Below, piece by piece: positions 9,072-17,584 of a stretch of DNA of 64,000 nt. Every line of letters starts with the position of its first letter. The stretch's first letter is position 1. The stretch spans positions 652,500 to 716,499 of the forward strand of contig CP121690.1 in NCBI GenBank assembly GCA_038396605.1. Direction: 5' to 3'. Below the pieces are notes generated by a model. That model was not told the DNA's origin and did no database searches. It saw only the letters and a list, made by a program, of their open reading frames with translations. The position numbers were made by a program, and so were the translations under genes. The DNA comes from Eubacteriales bacterium mix99 (GTDB lineage: Bacteria; Bacillota; Clostridia; Caldicoprobacterales; DTU083).

Positions 9072-9305
9072 TCACCACAGACTGGTTTCTGAAACTGTTT
9101 TACTGATCTTATTAACACAGATGATCAGTATGAAGTTAATAACAGAATTAAAAAGTCCAACAGCGGCGCTGAAGCTGAAGTTGCTTTCCAAAAGTCCTTT
9201 GCGATATACATAGGTGGAAATAATGTCAGCCGTCTCAAATATCGCCGGATTATAAAGCAATATGGTTTTCTCATGTCCAACCGACATAATACGCCCAACA
9301 CGCAA
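9072..9305 (-). pseudogene. 3' fragment of LplB-type sugar ABC permease
   Basis: Only the last ~77 residues of an LplB-like permease remain. They include the family-typical LLYNPAIFETADIISTYVYRKG and the terminal VNKISKTVSETSLW. A normal LplB is about 300 residues, so the N-terminal three quarters, including the EAA loop, are missing. The frame abuts the binding-protein fragment, showing that a deletion joined the two genes. Confidence 0.85.
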
Positions 9306-9307
9306 GA

Positions 9308-9692
9308 TTAGGTTAGAACCGCTTGCTCAAATTGTCTTTGGTCTTTTACATAGGCAGCGGAGAATGAGCCACAAGAGAATTTCGACAAAGCCTGAGCAAA
9401 AGAAAGCCCATCCGGATTTTGCGTCACTACGTCCTTGTATTTCGGATATCCATCAACCCACTCATAGCTTTCTCCTTCTATACCAAAATTTAACAAGTTA
9501 TGGCCTTGTTCTGTATAAGCGAAATTCAACCACTTGATTGCTTCTTCCACATGATCACATGCCGTAGTGATTACAGTACCATTGCTTCCGGTATAATCCC
9601 CCAAAAACCTGTATTGATAGCCATCCTATGCTTTCGGATAAGGAGCTCCCGCCAGTTTTGCATCAGAATTTGTTTTTTTAAAAGCACTTTGA
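9308..9692 (-). pseudogene. Internal fragment of extracellular solute-binding protein (LplA type)
   Basis: The translation has binding-protein character: GSNGTVITTACDHVEEAIKWLNFAYTEQG, then GIEGESYEWVDGYPKY. It carries an in-frame TAG near 9630 between PYPKA and DGYQYRF. It lacks a signal peptide and N-lobe, stops after FEQAV, and is joined on one side to a sensor fragment and on the other to the permease fragment. Lipoprotein-type sugar-binding proteins are normally ~450-550 residues, so about three quarters is gone. Confidence 0.82.
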
Positions 9693-10253
9693 TTAATTTT
9701 TTTGTATCTTTTTTCTGGAGCCAACCGAAACATCCAATAAATGAAAGGAATGGCTTTGATTCAATATCTGATTACAAAATTTCTCATAAGTATAGTCCTT
9801 TATATAATAATTGTACCGAAAAAAACTGTAAGGATCATAAATCCCCTCTTTGAAAATTATGGTGTTACTCTTAGGAAAATATACAAAAATGCCCTCAATA
9901 TCATTGGATAGCAAAGTTGCATTCTTGATATCATATGCGATTTCTCTTAACTCGAAATAGTTGTGTCTATTTGTCTGATCTGAAAGAGTGCTGTAATTCT
10001 TAACTTTGGTATTACTCGTTAGCTGCTCGCAAATGTTGTTAACTATGCTGATATCCTGATCGACAGTCTCTCCTATCTGCTCTATAATCGTATTTTTTAT
10101 CCTTATTGCCTCTTTTTCAATATTATTTTCTATAATAATATATGCTCCACATCCGATCATTATAGGAATCAATATAAGTATTAGATAAGAAGTTAAAAAT
10201 CCTGACATTAATTTTCCCTTGAATTTTTCAAAGAACTTTTGACCACTCTTCAT
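9693..10253 (-). pseudogene. N-terminal fragment of a membrane sensor (histidine kinase or AraC-type regulator)
   Basis: 186 residues with a short basic N-terminus, one strong transmembrane segment (about residues 18-42, LTSYLILILIPIMIGCGAYII) and the start of an extracellular dCache-like domain. No HAMP, kinase or AraC DNA-binding domain follows, because the frame ends at the junction with the binding-protein fragment. Such sensors normally sit beside LplABC-type transporters and control them, so this is the remains of the locus regulator. Start behind AGGAG. Confidence 0.75.
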
Positions 10254-10437
10254 TTACTATCATGCTCCTATCCGATCAAATTACTTTTTGTACAATCTCA
10301 GCATTCTATCTCCTTTTCCATTTTATATAATATGTATCCAGCCGCTTAGTTATTAAAATCAGGATGATGAAGTAGGCCCAGGTGCTGATTCAGAAAAGCA
10401 AACAGGGGCTGAAACATAGATAAAATTACAAGCCTTT

Positions 10438-11217
10438 TTACTTTTGCAGAAGCCGTTGCTGAGGTATCCATTCAAGCGCCTCATTTTCTTTATTTAAAAT
10501 AGAGAACAACCCTTTTAGGATCAGGTCTTTCTCATAGATACATTGGGTTTCCATAATCGGCAGGATGATAGAAGCATTTCCTCCTGTTATCACACTTGTT
10601 CCGGTTGACTCCAATATCGACCAGATATTTGCTATGGCCTTGTCCAGCAACATAGCCGTACCATGCACCGCACCGGACAGCAGACATTCTTTCGTGTCCC
10701 GGCCGATGGTTCCGCCAAAAGATTCCAGCTGAATATGGGGAAGCAACGCAGTGTTGTCTGACAATGCGGATAGCCCCATCTGCACACCCGGCAAGATCAA
10801 GCCGCCAATAAAATGCTTGCTCTCATCAACTACGTTCAGCGTGGTAGCCGTACCCAAATCGACTACAATAAATGGTGGCTCTGCCTGTAGACAGGCAGCC
10901 TCACAGCAAATGGCGCGGTCAATGCCCAATTGTCCCCTGTAATAACTATAATCCAGGGAAAACCCGTTTCCCAATGAAGCGATAATTGGCTCTGTGCGGC
11001 AAAACGAGCACATAACATGATATACCCCGTTGGTCAAATCCGGACGAACCGAAGCCAGGATGCTTCTTTCTGCAGGTTCCTTTAATAAAGCAAATATATT
11101 TGACATCTCACCCGCAATATCTTGTGCATTCCTTCCGATTTCCCACACTTTCCCATTCTGATGATGGACAGCGCCGATACGAATCGTAGTATTCCCTATA
11201 CTGACAGCCAGGTCCAT
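10438..11217 (-). CDS. coaX: Type III pantothenate kinase-like protein (CoaX)
   Basis: 259 residues, the family length. It has the ASKHA phosphate loop IGNTTIRIG, the GIDRAICCEA segment, VVDLGTATTLNVV and GGLILPG, and DTKECLLSGAVHG. CoaX phosphorylates pantothenate in the first step of CoA synthesis. Unusually, residue 6, the conserved Asp of the DxGNT motif and one of three conserved acidic residues in the family, is Ser here (VSIGNT), so activity may be altered. The other two acidic positions appear kept. It follows coaB by one base, in a tetR-coaB-coaX unit. Confidence 0.85.
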   Translation of the reverse strand: MDLAVSIGNTTIRIGAVHHQNGKVWEIGRNAQDIAGEMSNIFALLKEPAERSILASVRPDLTNGVYHVMCSFCRTEPIIASLGNGFSLDYSYYRGQLGIDRAICCEAACLQAEPPFIVVDLGTATTLNVVDESKHFIGGLILPGVQMGLSALSDNTALLPHIQLESFGGTIGRDTKECLLSGAVHGTAMLLDKAIANIWSILESTGTSVITGGNASIILPIMETQCIYEKDLILKGLFSILNKENEALEWIPQQRLLQK

Positions 11218-11218
11218 A

Positions 11219-11983
11219 TTATCGTTGCTCCGTCATTTTGCCGATCACATGAGATGCAATGGATTCAGCAATATCCTGCTTCGTTGCGGGTCTGTCCAGA
11301 ATGCCATCTGACCCGATCAGCATTCCCTGATGATGGTCGCCCTCAATGTTGGAAAGATCGTTTGCCAATACAAAATCGCTGCCGTTTGAACGCATTTGCT
11401 CCTGTGCAGCTTGTATCAATGCTTCCTCAGCCACATGAGACAACAATTTAAACCCGACCAATATCGTATTTGGCTGTATTTGCTTTACACAGGAAATCAC
11501 CTTGGGGGCTCTGTCCATGAACACAGTCAGAGAGTCGAAATCCGAACTGATTTTGCCGGTGGCGCTATACAGGGCATTACTGATGGCTTGTTGAATATTG
11601 GAATATAATTGCTTTTCATCATAAACCGTACCGGAGTCTGATATAGCTTTCAGCAATTCATTTATAAGCGCATCCTCCGTTGCCAGTCCCCGGATGGTAT
11701 AATCACTAACGGCCATGCTATGAACAACACTGTCATATTTTATATTTGACAAAAGCTCTTTCAACGCTTTTTGTAACGACACTACCCCCTGGATTTCCAC
11801 GATCTTGTCCATAGACAGGGCGGGCCGTATGGATCGCTCTCCGCAAAGAAAAGTCACTTCTGCGCCGCGCCGGGCAAATGCGTCCGCAATTAAACTGCCA
11901 AGCCTGCCTGTTGCCATATGCGTTACTTTGCGCACATCATCAATCGGTTCATAGGTATCGCCTGCTGTTACCAGTACTTTCAT
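11219..11983 (-). CDS. coaB: Stand-alone phosphopantothenate-cysteine ligase (CoaB type)
   Basis: About 254 residues of the CoaB (DFP C-terminal) fold. It has the N-terminal LVTAGDTYEPIDDVRKVTHMATGRLGS, the AVSDYT segment, GKISSDFDSL (conserved Lys), FKLL and LAND. It condenses 4'-phosphopantothenate with cysteine. The CoaC decarboxylase half is absent, as in bacteria with split enzymes. The start is the ATG at 11983, preceded by GTGAGGACAG inside the end of the TetR gene; a second ATG 15 bases upstream is less well placed. It pairs with coaX, so two CoA-pathway steps are co-expressed under a TetR regulator. Confidence 0.88.
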   Translation of the reverse strand: MKVLVTAGDTYEPIDDVRKVTHMATGRLGSLIADAFARRGAEVTFLCGERSIRPALSMDKIVEIQGVVSLQKALKELLSNIKYDSVVHSMAVSDYTIRGLATEDALINELLKAISDSGTVYDEKQLYSNIQQAISNALYSATGKISSDFDSLTVFMDRAPKVISCVKQIQPNTILVGFKLLSHVAEEALIQAAQEQMRSNGSDFVLANDLSNIEGDHHQGMLIGSDGILDRPATKQDIAESIASHVIGKMTEQR

Positions 11984-11984
11984 A

Positions 11985-12584
11985 TTATCTGTCCTCACTT
12001 ATCATGTTCTTTAATATTTTGAATTGCCGGTCTATGGTTTCCTCTGTCAATCCCTGAAATAATGCCATTACATTCAAGCCTTCAATCGTATACATATAAT
12101 GCTCCGCAATTTGCTCCACATTCTCCGGGGCAAGCGCTTTCTGCCGAACACCAAGCTGTAACATGGCATTTACGGTGCCTAGTATTTTGTCGCTCTGCTC
12201 ATTGCGAAATTGTATGTCGCTCTTTTCCATATGAGTAAATAAATACTCATAAAACGCACGCAGTAAGCTATCCTCCATATTAAGAAGCCGTTTTTTCTGT
12301 TTTGCAAAATAGCTGTCAATCAAGCCCGTGAAATCCGGATTTTTGTTTATGGAGAGCCGTATTTCATCAAAGTTGCTTTTATTTCGATTACGGACAGTAT
12401 CCCGAAACACTTCGTCGACTGATCTGTAATAAAAATAAAATCCACCGCGGCTCATGCCTGCCGCATTCAGCAAATCCGTCATGGTTACATTTATGAAGCC
12501 TTTTTCACAAAAAACCTTACGCGCAGTTTCCATGATCTTTTCCTTCACTTCTTCACGGTTCTTTTCATCAACAGGACGCGCCAT
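11985..12584 (-). CDS. TetR/AcrR-family transcriptional regulator
   Basis: 199 residues. The helix-turn-helix (FINVTMTDLLNAAGMSRGGFYFYYRSVDEVF) is in residues ~15-60 and is followed by an all-helical ligand domain. The ATG (12584) follows GGGGAGGGGAGAG; an upstream in-frame ATG lacks such a site. It is the first gene of the tetR-coaB-coaX unit and faces the chromate-transporter pair across a 300-bp AT-rich region containing an imperfect palindrome. It probably controls itself and possibly both directions. Confidence 0.9.
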   Translation of the reverse strand: MARPVDEKNREEVKEKIMETARKVFCEKGFINVTMTDLLNAAGMSRGGFYFYYRSVDEVFRDTVRNRNKSNFDEIRLSINKNPDFTGLIDSYFAKQKKRLLNMEDSLLRAFYEYLFTHMEKSDIQFRNEQSDKILGTVNAMLQLGVRQKALAPENVEQIAEHYMYTIEGLNVMALFQGLTEETIDRQFKILKNMISEDR

Positions 12585-12709
12585 TCTCTCCCCTCCCCGA
12601 TTATTAGACAACAGTGTCTGTAAATTGCTTTTCTAATTATACGATGCATGCAACAAATAATCAAGTCCAAATGAAATTGATTTTTCATAAGAAAAACAAT
12701 ATGATTTAT

Positions 12710-12753
12710 ATAAGATAATAATATTATACTTATGCAATGCTCAGGGCTATAAT
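12710..12753 (+). promoter_or_regulatory. Palindrome and promoter between tetR and the chromate-transporter pair
   Basis: ATAAG (12710-12714) and CTTAT (12729-12733) form outer arms, with a TAATA/TATTA inner pair. The imperfect 24-bp palindrome lies directly upstream of a perfect TATAAT (12748-12753). It overlaps the expected -35 region of the plus-strand promoter, as a TetR operator would. The -35 hexamer itself is weak. Confidence 0.5.
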
Positions 12754-12888
12754 AGAGAGGAACAGGAACGGGAAAAGATAGAATAAAGCAGATATCAGAC
12801 AATGGATATCACAGAAAAAGGAAGCCGGGTAACTCGTTCCATTACGAAGAAAGATCGGTTCATAGAAAAAAGACAGGGGGATATTTGT

Positions 12889-13473
12889 TTGAAACAGGAT
12901 AAGAAATTTTACTGGAAGCTCTTTCTGGAAACTTTTCAGTTAAGCGCTTTTACCTTCGGAGGCGGGTATGTCATCATCTCCTTAATGAAAAAGAAGTTTG
13001 TGGATAAACTTCATTGGATTGATGAAAGGGAAATACTTGATTTTACAGCAATCGCGCAGTCCTCGCCGGGTGCAATTGCCGTAAATGCAGCCGTTTTGCT
13101 TGGCTATCGGCTTTCCGGAATTCCCGGTGCGCTAGTTGCAATACTGGGAACCGTATTGCCGCCATTTCTGTTATTGTCCGTTATCTCCGTCGGTTACAGC
13201 GCTTTTATCGGGAACAAGGTTGTGAAAAATGTCCTGCAGGGCATGCAGGCAGGCGTCTGCGCCGTCATTATTGATGTTGTAATTACCATGGGTCGAACCA
13301 TTTTAAAGGAACACCACGGGATCGTCCCGGCAATCCTTATGGCAGGTTCCTTTATTGCAGCCGCTTTGTTCCATGTCAATCCGGTTTACGTTATCTTTTT
13401 CTGCGGGCTGGTCGGTTGCCTGTCCGTCAAAAAAGAAACAGGAAAGGGAGACAGCAGTCATGATTTATCTTAA
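12889..13473 (+). CDS. Chromate transporter (CHR) family protein, half 1
   Basis: A half-size CHR protein of about 194 residues with several membrane segments and the family motif FTFGGGYVI (FGGG), QSSPGAIAVN and LPPFLLLS. Two-gene split CHR transporters are common in Firmicutes; chromate export is documented only for some, and the physiological substrate is often unknown. I choose the TTG at 12889, 8 bases after AGGGGG; upstream in-frame ATG codons have no ribosome site. It overlaps half 2 by 14 bp. Confidence 0.85.
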   Translation: MKQDKKFYWKLFLETFQLSAFTFGGGYVIISLMKKKFVDKLHWIDEREILDFTAIAQSSPGAIAVNAAVLLGYRLSGIPGALVAILGTVLPPFLLLSVISVGYSAFIGNKVVKNVLQGMQAGVCAVIIDVVITMGRTILKEHHGIVPAILMAGSFIAAALFHVNPVYVIFFCGLVGCLSVKKETGKGDSSHDLS

Positions 13474-14023
13474 ATTATTCTGGGTATTCTTTCAGATCGG
13501 GATGTTTAGTTTTGGCGGCGGCTATGCATCATTGCCTTTGATACAAACCCAGGTTGTCAATCGATACAGCTGGCTGAACATGAGGGAGTTTGCCGATATT
13601 GTCACCATATCGCAAATGACACCCGGGCCCATCTCGATTAATTCCGCCACATTTGTCGGTACACGCATCGCGGGAATCCAGGGAGCGACGGCGGCGACTT
13701 TTGGATGTATCCTTCCGTCCACCGTTATCGTTTTGCTGATCTCGGCATTGTACAAAAAATACAGGAATCTGAAATACATGCAGGGGATCCTCAATGGTCT
13801 TCATCCTGCTGTTGTGGGGCTGATCGCATCGGCAGGAATATCCATGATTGTTCAGGCCCTGTGGAACGGAGCCGCCATTTCCTTTCAGGTAAACCGTATC
13901 GACTTCTTTGCAGTTGCCCTGATTGCCCTGTGTGTGGTCATCCTGAGAAAAACAAAAATGGATCCGGTCTTTGTCATGCTGGGAGCCGGAGTCCTGGGCG
14001 GAATAATCTATCATTTCCTGTGA
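13460..14023 (+). CDS. Chromate transporter (CHR) family protein, half 2
   Basis: 187 residues, homologous in layout to its upstream partner. It has MFSFGGGYASLPLI near the N-terminus, the SQMTPGPISINSATFVG loop and a hydrophobic C-terminal half ending GGIIYHFL. The ATG at 13460 overlaps the end of half 1, so expression is coupled. The two halves are expected to form a heterodimeric inner-membrane carrier. The regulator is probably the divergent TetR protein, by inference from position. Confidence 0.85.
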   Translation: MIYLKLFWVFFQIGMFSFGGGYASLPLIQTQVVNRYSWLNMREFADIVTISQMTPGPISINSATFVGTRIAGIQGATAATFGCILPSTVIVLLISALYKKYRNLKYMQGILNGLHPAVVGLIASAGISMIVQALWNGAAISFQVNRIDFFAVALIALCVVILRKTKMDPVFVMLGAGVLGGIIYHFL

Positions 14024-14135
14024 TCCTCCGCTCCCTTTCCCTCTGCGCCCTATGCAATGACTCATGATAATGGGAATGGAATCAATTCCCTGTATCCAAT
14101 GCGAGTCCCGGCATTCATATATTCTGAATATATTT

Positions 14136-14173
14136 ATTATTTTACCATTCAAACATTATTTTACCATTCAAAC
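14136..14173 (+). repeat. Perfect 19-bp tandem duplication upstream of a promoter
   Basis: ATTATTTTACCATTCAAAC occurs twice, head to tail (14136-14154 and 14155-14173). The second copy abuts the -35 box at 14174. It looks like a pair of binding sites for a transcription factor or a recent tandem duplication. Confidence 0.75.
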
Positions 14174-14202
14174 TTGACAATAAAATATTTAAAAGAGATA
14201 AT
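14174..14202 (+). promoter_or_regulatory. Strong sigma-A-type promoter before the HAD gene
   Basis: TTGACA at 14174-14179, a 17-bp spacer and GATAAT at 14197-14202 (5 of 6). It points to the small leader reading frame and HAD phosphatase downstream. Confidence 0.7.
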
Positions 14203-14257
14203 GGGAAGGATTAATTCCGGGATTCACAGCACAATAGCAATCCCATAGGAGGTGAAT

Positions 14258-14314
14258 GTGGCATCTTCGCCTGGCCGGCTCCCAAAAAAGGAACAGGAAT
14301 TTGCCACAAACTAA
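14258..14314 (+). CDS. Short leader reading frame coupled to the HAD gene
   Basis: A GTG at 14258 lies just after a near-perfect Shine-Dalgarno (AGGAGGTGAAT). It opens an 18-codon frame rich in Lys, Pro and Glu. It ends with TAA at 14312-14314, whose last base is the first base of the HAD ATG (TAATG). The HAD start has no good ribosome site of its own, so its translation probably depends on this leader. An inverted GTGGCA/TGCCAC pair spans the frame. The peptide matches nothing I know. Confidence 0.45.
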   Translation: MASSPGRLPKKEQEFATN

Positions 14315-14967
14315 TGGAAAAATACAACAGCATTATCTGGGATCTGGACGGTACCCTGCTGGATACTCTGGATGATTTACGGGACAGCGTCAATGCTGCT
14401 CTTACAAAATTTCATCTGCCAACCAAAACAAAAATGGAAGTACGGCGTTTCCTTGGCAACGGCATGCTGGCACTGGTGGAACGATCCGTACCGGATGGAC
14501 AGCAGCACCCACAGTTTCAGGATATTTATTCCTTTTTTGAGCTTCATTATGCAAAGAACAGCCGTAACAAGACAAGGCCCTATAAAGGACTGGAAAAAGT
14601 CCTGCCGGAACTAAAGGCCCTGGGTTATCACATGGCCATTGTTTCAAATAAAGCCGATTACCTGGTCAAGGAGCTGGCAAAATACTATTTCCGGGACGTC
14701 ATATCCGTCGCCATCGGCGAATCAAAAGGAATCCGGAAGAAGCCCTGTCCGGATACGGCATTGGAAGCAATGCGGCTGCTTCATGCAGAAAAACTTTCTT
14801 CCGTATACATCGGTGATTCCGAGGTGGATATCAAAACCGCTGAGAATGCAGGGATCGACTGTCTTTCCGTTTCCTGGGGATTCCGGGACAACTCCGAACT
14901 GCAGGCTTCCGGAGCAAGCCGGATCGTAAACACACCGAAAGAGCTGCTGGAAATTCTGAAGGGATAA
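14314..14967 (+). CDS. HAD-superfamily phosphatase, phosphoglycolate-phosphatase-like
   Basis: 217 residues. Motif I is WDLDGTLLDT (nucleophile and acid Asp), motif II VSNKAD, the motif III Lys is in KGIRKKPCPD, and motif IV is YIGDSEVDIKTAENAG. A helical cap lies between I and II, as in Gph/PGP phosphatases. It likely removes phosphate from small metabolites; the substrate is not assignable. Start context is discussed under the leader frame. Downstream XRE/DUF2975 genes are convergent. Confidence 0.9.
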   Translation: MEKYNSIIWDLDGTLLDTLDDLRDSVNAALTKFHLPTKTKMEVRRFLGNGMLALVERSVPDGQQHPQFQDIYSFFELHYAKNSRNKTRPYKGLEKVLPELKALGYHMAIVSNKADYLVKELAKYYFRDVISVAIGESKGIRKKPCPDTALEAMRLLHAEKLSSVYIGDSEVDIKTAENAGIDCLSVSWGFRDNSELQASGASRIVNTPKELLEILKG

Positions 14968-14978
14968 CGGGGCTGCCC

Positions 14979-15179
14979 CTATTCCCTCCATTCCAGAACA
15001 TCGCCCGGCTGACAGTTCAGTGCCTTGCAGATTTTATCCAGTGTATCAACCCGGATCGCTTTTGCCTTCCCATTTTTCAGTATGGAAATATTGGACAGGG
15101 TGATACCCACTTTATCCGAAAGTTCAGTGACGCTCATTTTCCTTTTGGCCAGCATCACATCAATATTGATCACAATCAT
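14979..15179 (-). CDS. Small XRE-family HTH regulator (YozG-like)
   Basis: 66 residues, essentially one Cro/C1-type helix-turn-helix (VTELSDKVGITLSNISILKNGKAKAIRVDTLDKICKALNCQPGDVLEW). This compact type is typically encoded beside a DUF2975 membrane protein, as here (9 bp downstream of it). The pair may sense a membrane or environmental signal and control its own expression. The target is unknown. Confidence 0.88.
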   Translation of the reverse strand: MIVINIDVMLAKRKMSVTELSDKVGITLSNISILKNGKAKAIRVDTLDKICKALNCQPGDVLEWRE

Positions 15180-15188
15180 ATTTACACC

Positions 15189-15668
15189 TCAAATGGTTAA
15201 TTCATTCTCTTCCCGCATTTTTGCTGCTTTATAGACAAGATGGGACAGCCCCGCAGACACAATGATAATGGCAGCCCCCACACATAAAACGAAAAATGCC
15301 GCAATCACGATACTGCTGTGAATCATGTTCAGCACACTGAATACAACAATGCCGATAAAGAAATATATGGTATCTGCAACAGCAAGTTGAGAAATCCGTT
15401 TCAGGCTCACTGCATTCTCTCTGGAAAAGGAATTGTCCAGCCCAATTTCCCTTGCTATCTTCCAGCCAAAAACAGCAGCAACATACAAAGGAACAGAAGT
15501 TGTCCAAAGAAAAATCAGCCAGGGCCAATAGCAATAGGCAAACTCCGGATTCGCCGCGACGATATCCTTTCCTATAACGGGAATAATGAGGAAATAAACA
15601 ATGGCAATGCCAATTTCCGCTCCGACCATAATGGCCTTGAGCCACCTGGATAATTTTGCTTGACTCAT
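15189..15668 (-). CDS. DUF2975 membrane protein
   Basis: 159 residues with four predicted membrane segments (about 12-32, 48-68, 95-116, 121-143) and the DUF2975-typical region EIGLDNSFSRENAVSLKRIS between helices 2 and 3. Function unknown. DUF2975 proteins are regularly paired with a small YozG-like XRE regulator, as found immediately downstream. The start is preceded by AAGGAGG. Probably a two-gene operon. Confidence 0.85.
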   Translation of the reverse strand: MSQAKLSRWLKAIMVGAEIGIAIVYFLIIPVIGKDIVAANPEFAYCYWPWLIFLWTTSVPLYVAAVFGWKIAREIGLDNSFSRENAVSLKRISQLAVADTIYFFIGIVVFSVLNMIHSSIVIAAFFVLCVGAAIIIVSAGLSHLVYKAAKMREENELTI

Positions 15669-15820
15669 AAAAAATCCTCCTTGAACTCATCATTTAATGA
15701 AATATCAAATTTCCGGATTTCCGGCTCTTTCTATTATATGCTATTGTTTTATAAAAATCAATAACTATTTATCGCCATACAATAAATATTTTTTGAGATA
15801 TGATAATTTCGTCCCCGGCT

Positions 15821-16558
15821 TCAGCGGCCTGTGTTGATCCCTGCCTTCTGTGCCTGGGAATGCTGTTCCTTCCGGGGAATCTGATAAATCCTGCCGTCCT
15901 TTTCAAATCGGGCTCCGGTCTGCTTGAACGTAAATGGCATTCCGGCCTTCCGGCATTGGACGCAAATATTCTGAACCCAGTCAAACCGGCAAAGACGGGC
16001 ATTGGGACCGGACTCCCCTCCAACGGTCACTTCCTCTATCTCATCGGAAAGATACGGTGATAAATTGATATTTTCCAATATCGGCTCACAGATGATGCTT
16101 TTATGCCGGATCGGTTCGTTCCGAAACAAAGGCAGTCGGAAGTCCGCACGTTCCTGATTTTCAACGGTACAGCATATCGTCACGTTTTCATAACCGTTCC
16201 CCCAGTCCCCGGGCAGGCATTCATGAAAGCGATGTATTCTTTTTGTGACAATGAAAAAATGCAGATCCTGTCTTGCGCGGATCATGTCCCACGCTTCTTT
16301 GCGCCATTCATCGGCATCTTCCAGAAAAAAATCGGAGGAAAAACAGGTATAGACAATCTCCCTGCCGCTCAGCCTGTATTTTCCTGCCCGATCACGCCTG
16401 AGCGGTAAGTCGAAGTCCTTTGTCTTTTTTACAATGGAACTGTCTCTGTCATGCCGGGCGTCAATCCGATAAACATAACAGTTCCGACAGCCGGCGCTGA
16501 TTTTATGACAGCCGTGCCAGGGATTCCATTTTGCCAACCGGCTCTGCTCCTCCTCCAT
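15821..16558 (-). CDS. DUF5131 family protein (phage Gp37/Gp68-like)
   Basis: 245 residues. The N-terminal WNPWHGCHKISAGCRNCYVYRID carries the family cysteine motif. IVYTCFSSDFFLEDADEWR, LHFFIVTKRIHRF, and GGESGPNARLCRFDW are further family landmarks. The cysteines suggest metal or FeS binding, but the biochemical role of DUF5131 is not established. It starts 27 bp after the cupin gene on the same strand. The start codon has only a weak ribosome site. Confidence 0.82.
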   Translation of the reverse strand: MEEEQSRLAKWNPWHGCHKISAGCRNCYVYRIDARHDRDSSIVKKTKDFDLPLRRDRAGKYRLSGREIVYTCFSSDFFLEDADEWRKEAWDMIRARQDLHFFIVTKRIHRFHECLPGDWGNGYENVTICCTVENQERADFRLPLFRNEPIRHKSIICEPILENINLSPYLSDEIEEVTVGGESGPNARLCRFDWVQNICVQCRKAGMPFTFKQTGARFEKDGRIYQIPRKEQHSQAQKAGINTGR

Positions 16559-16585
16559 ACCGTTTTCGCTGGTGGTTTGTTGTTA

Positions 16586-16933
16586 TCAATCCGGCTGAGA
16601 AAACACTACAATCAGAATCATTTTGAACGGATTTTCCGCTGCCACTGCATGTGGAACCTGAGCCGGCATAACAATGGTCTGTCCCTGTGCCAGGGCATGA
16701 TCTTTCCCGCCAACGGTAATCTTCGCATTGCCTTCCAGGACCGTCAGCATGGCATCTCCATCCGAAGTGTGGGTACGGATCTCTTCTCCCTTGTCAAAGG
16801 AAAAAAGGGTGATGCTGACAGCTTCATTTTGAACCAGGGTCCGGCTGACGACCTGTCCCTGCTGGTAATCTACCAGTTTCAGCAGCTCCAGGACCTGCTC
16901 CGATTCAATGTTTTTAAGATACTTGCTGCTCAT
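16586..16933 (-). CDS. Cupin-domain protein
   Basis: 115 residues with a single cupin barrel. It has IRTHTSDGDAMLTVLEGNAKITVGG (motif 1, one His and one Asp/Glu kept) and GQTIVMPAQVPHAVAA (motif 2, terminal His). The start is taken as the second ATG (16933), seven bases behind GGGAGG. It probably binds a metal; substrate unknown. It is upstream of the DUF5131 gene in the same orientation. Confidence 0.83.
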   Translation of the reverse strand: MSSKYLKNIESEQVLELLKLVDYQQGQVVSRTLVQNEAVSITLFSFDKGEEIRTHTSDGDAMLTVLEGNAKITVGGKDHALAQGQTIVMPAQVPHAVAAENPFKMILIVVFSQPD

Positions 16934-17025
16934 TTTCATTCCTCCCTGTTTATCATCATAACAACTGCATTTCCTATTCTGATCTTATCATGTATGTTCC
17001 GATACGTACAGATGGTACACGATTT

Positions 17026-17448
17026 TCAACATGACAATATTGTCTGTGCGATCCCGATGAAATATTCTGATTCCCGGCGAATATGATTCACAACTACCGA
17101 AACGGCGCTATTGTTCTGCGCTGCCGCGCTTTCCGCCAAAATCTGATTGAGCAGCAAAATGAACTGTTGGCTTTGGCAAATGGCAAAGCGCACCAGCTCC
17201 ATCATCTGCTGCTGCATATCCGGGAAGATGTTCCCTTTTGAGCGGATAATGGTCTCTATGTACCGCACAGTCAACCCTTTTGTTTGTTGAAAGGCCAGTT
17301 CAAACTGCTGCAGCCGACAGACAAAAGCCGGTTCCAGATCACTGGCTACTTCCCGAATGACAACCGTGTGTTCGGATTCCTGGTGCTTCCAGAACTCCAT
17401 CTCATCCAGAACCCTGTGCAGGTTTTTCTCCCCATAATAGAAGCGCAT
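17026..17448 (-). CDS. DUF2935-like protein
   Basis: About 140 residues starting at the ATG at 17448 (AAGGGAAGGATAAAG in front). It is predicted all-helical, with FWKHQESEHTVVIREV early on and FIGIAQTILSC at the end. This is like half of a DUF2935 domain (helical-bundle, putative metal-binding, often in spore-forming Firmicutes). Typical DUF2935 proteins have two such bundles, so this is a short version. It is the last intact chromosomal-type gene before the mobile region. Confidence 0.65.
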   Translation of the reverse strand: MRFYYGEKNLHRVLDEMEFWKHQESEHTVVIREVASDLEPAFVCRLQQFELAFQQTKGLTVRYIETIIRSKGNIFPDMQQQMMELVRFAICQSQQFILLLNQILAESAAAQNNSAVSVVVNHIRRESEYFIGIAQTILSC

Positions 17449-17584
17449 CTTTATCCTTCCCTTCCAAATCATATATGCCATTATCTTATTTGAAAAGGGT
17501 CGAAAATGTGAAGAATATAAAAGAGGCATCTGCACTTTTATCAGCACTTGTGGAAGGTACCCTCCTTTTTTCATAACTTGATAC

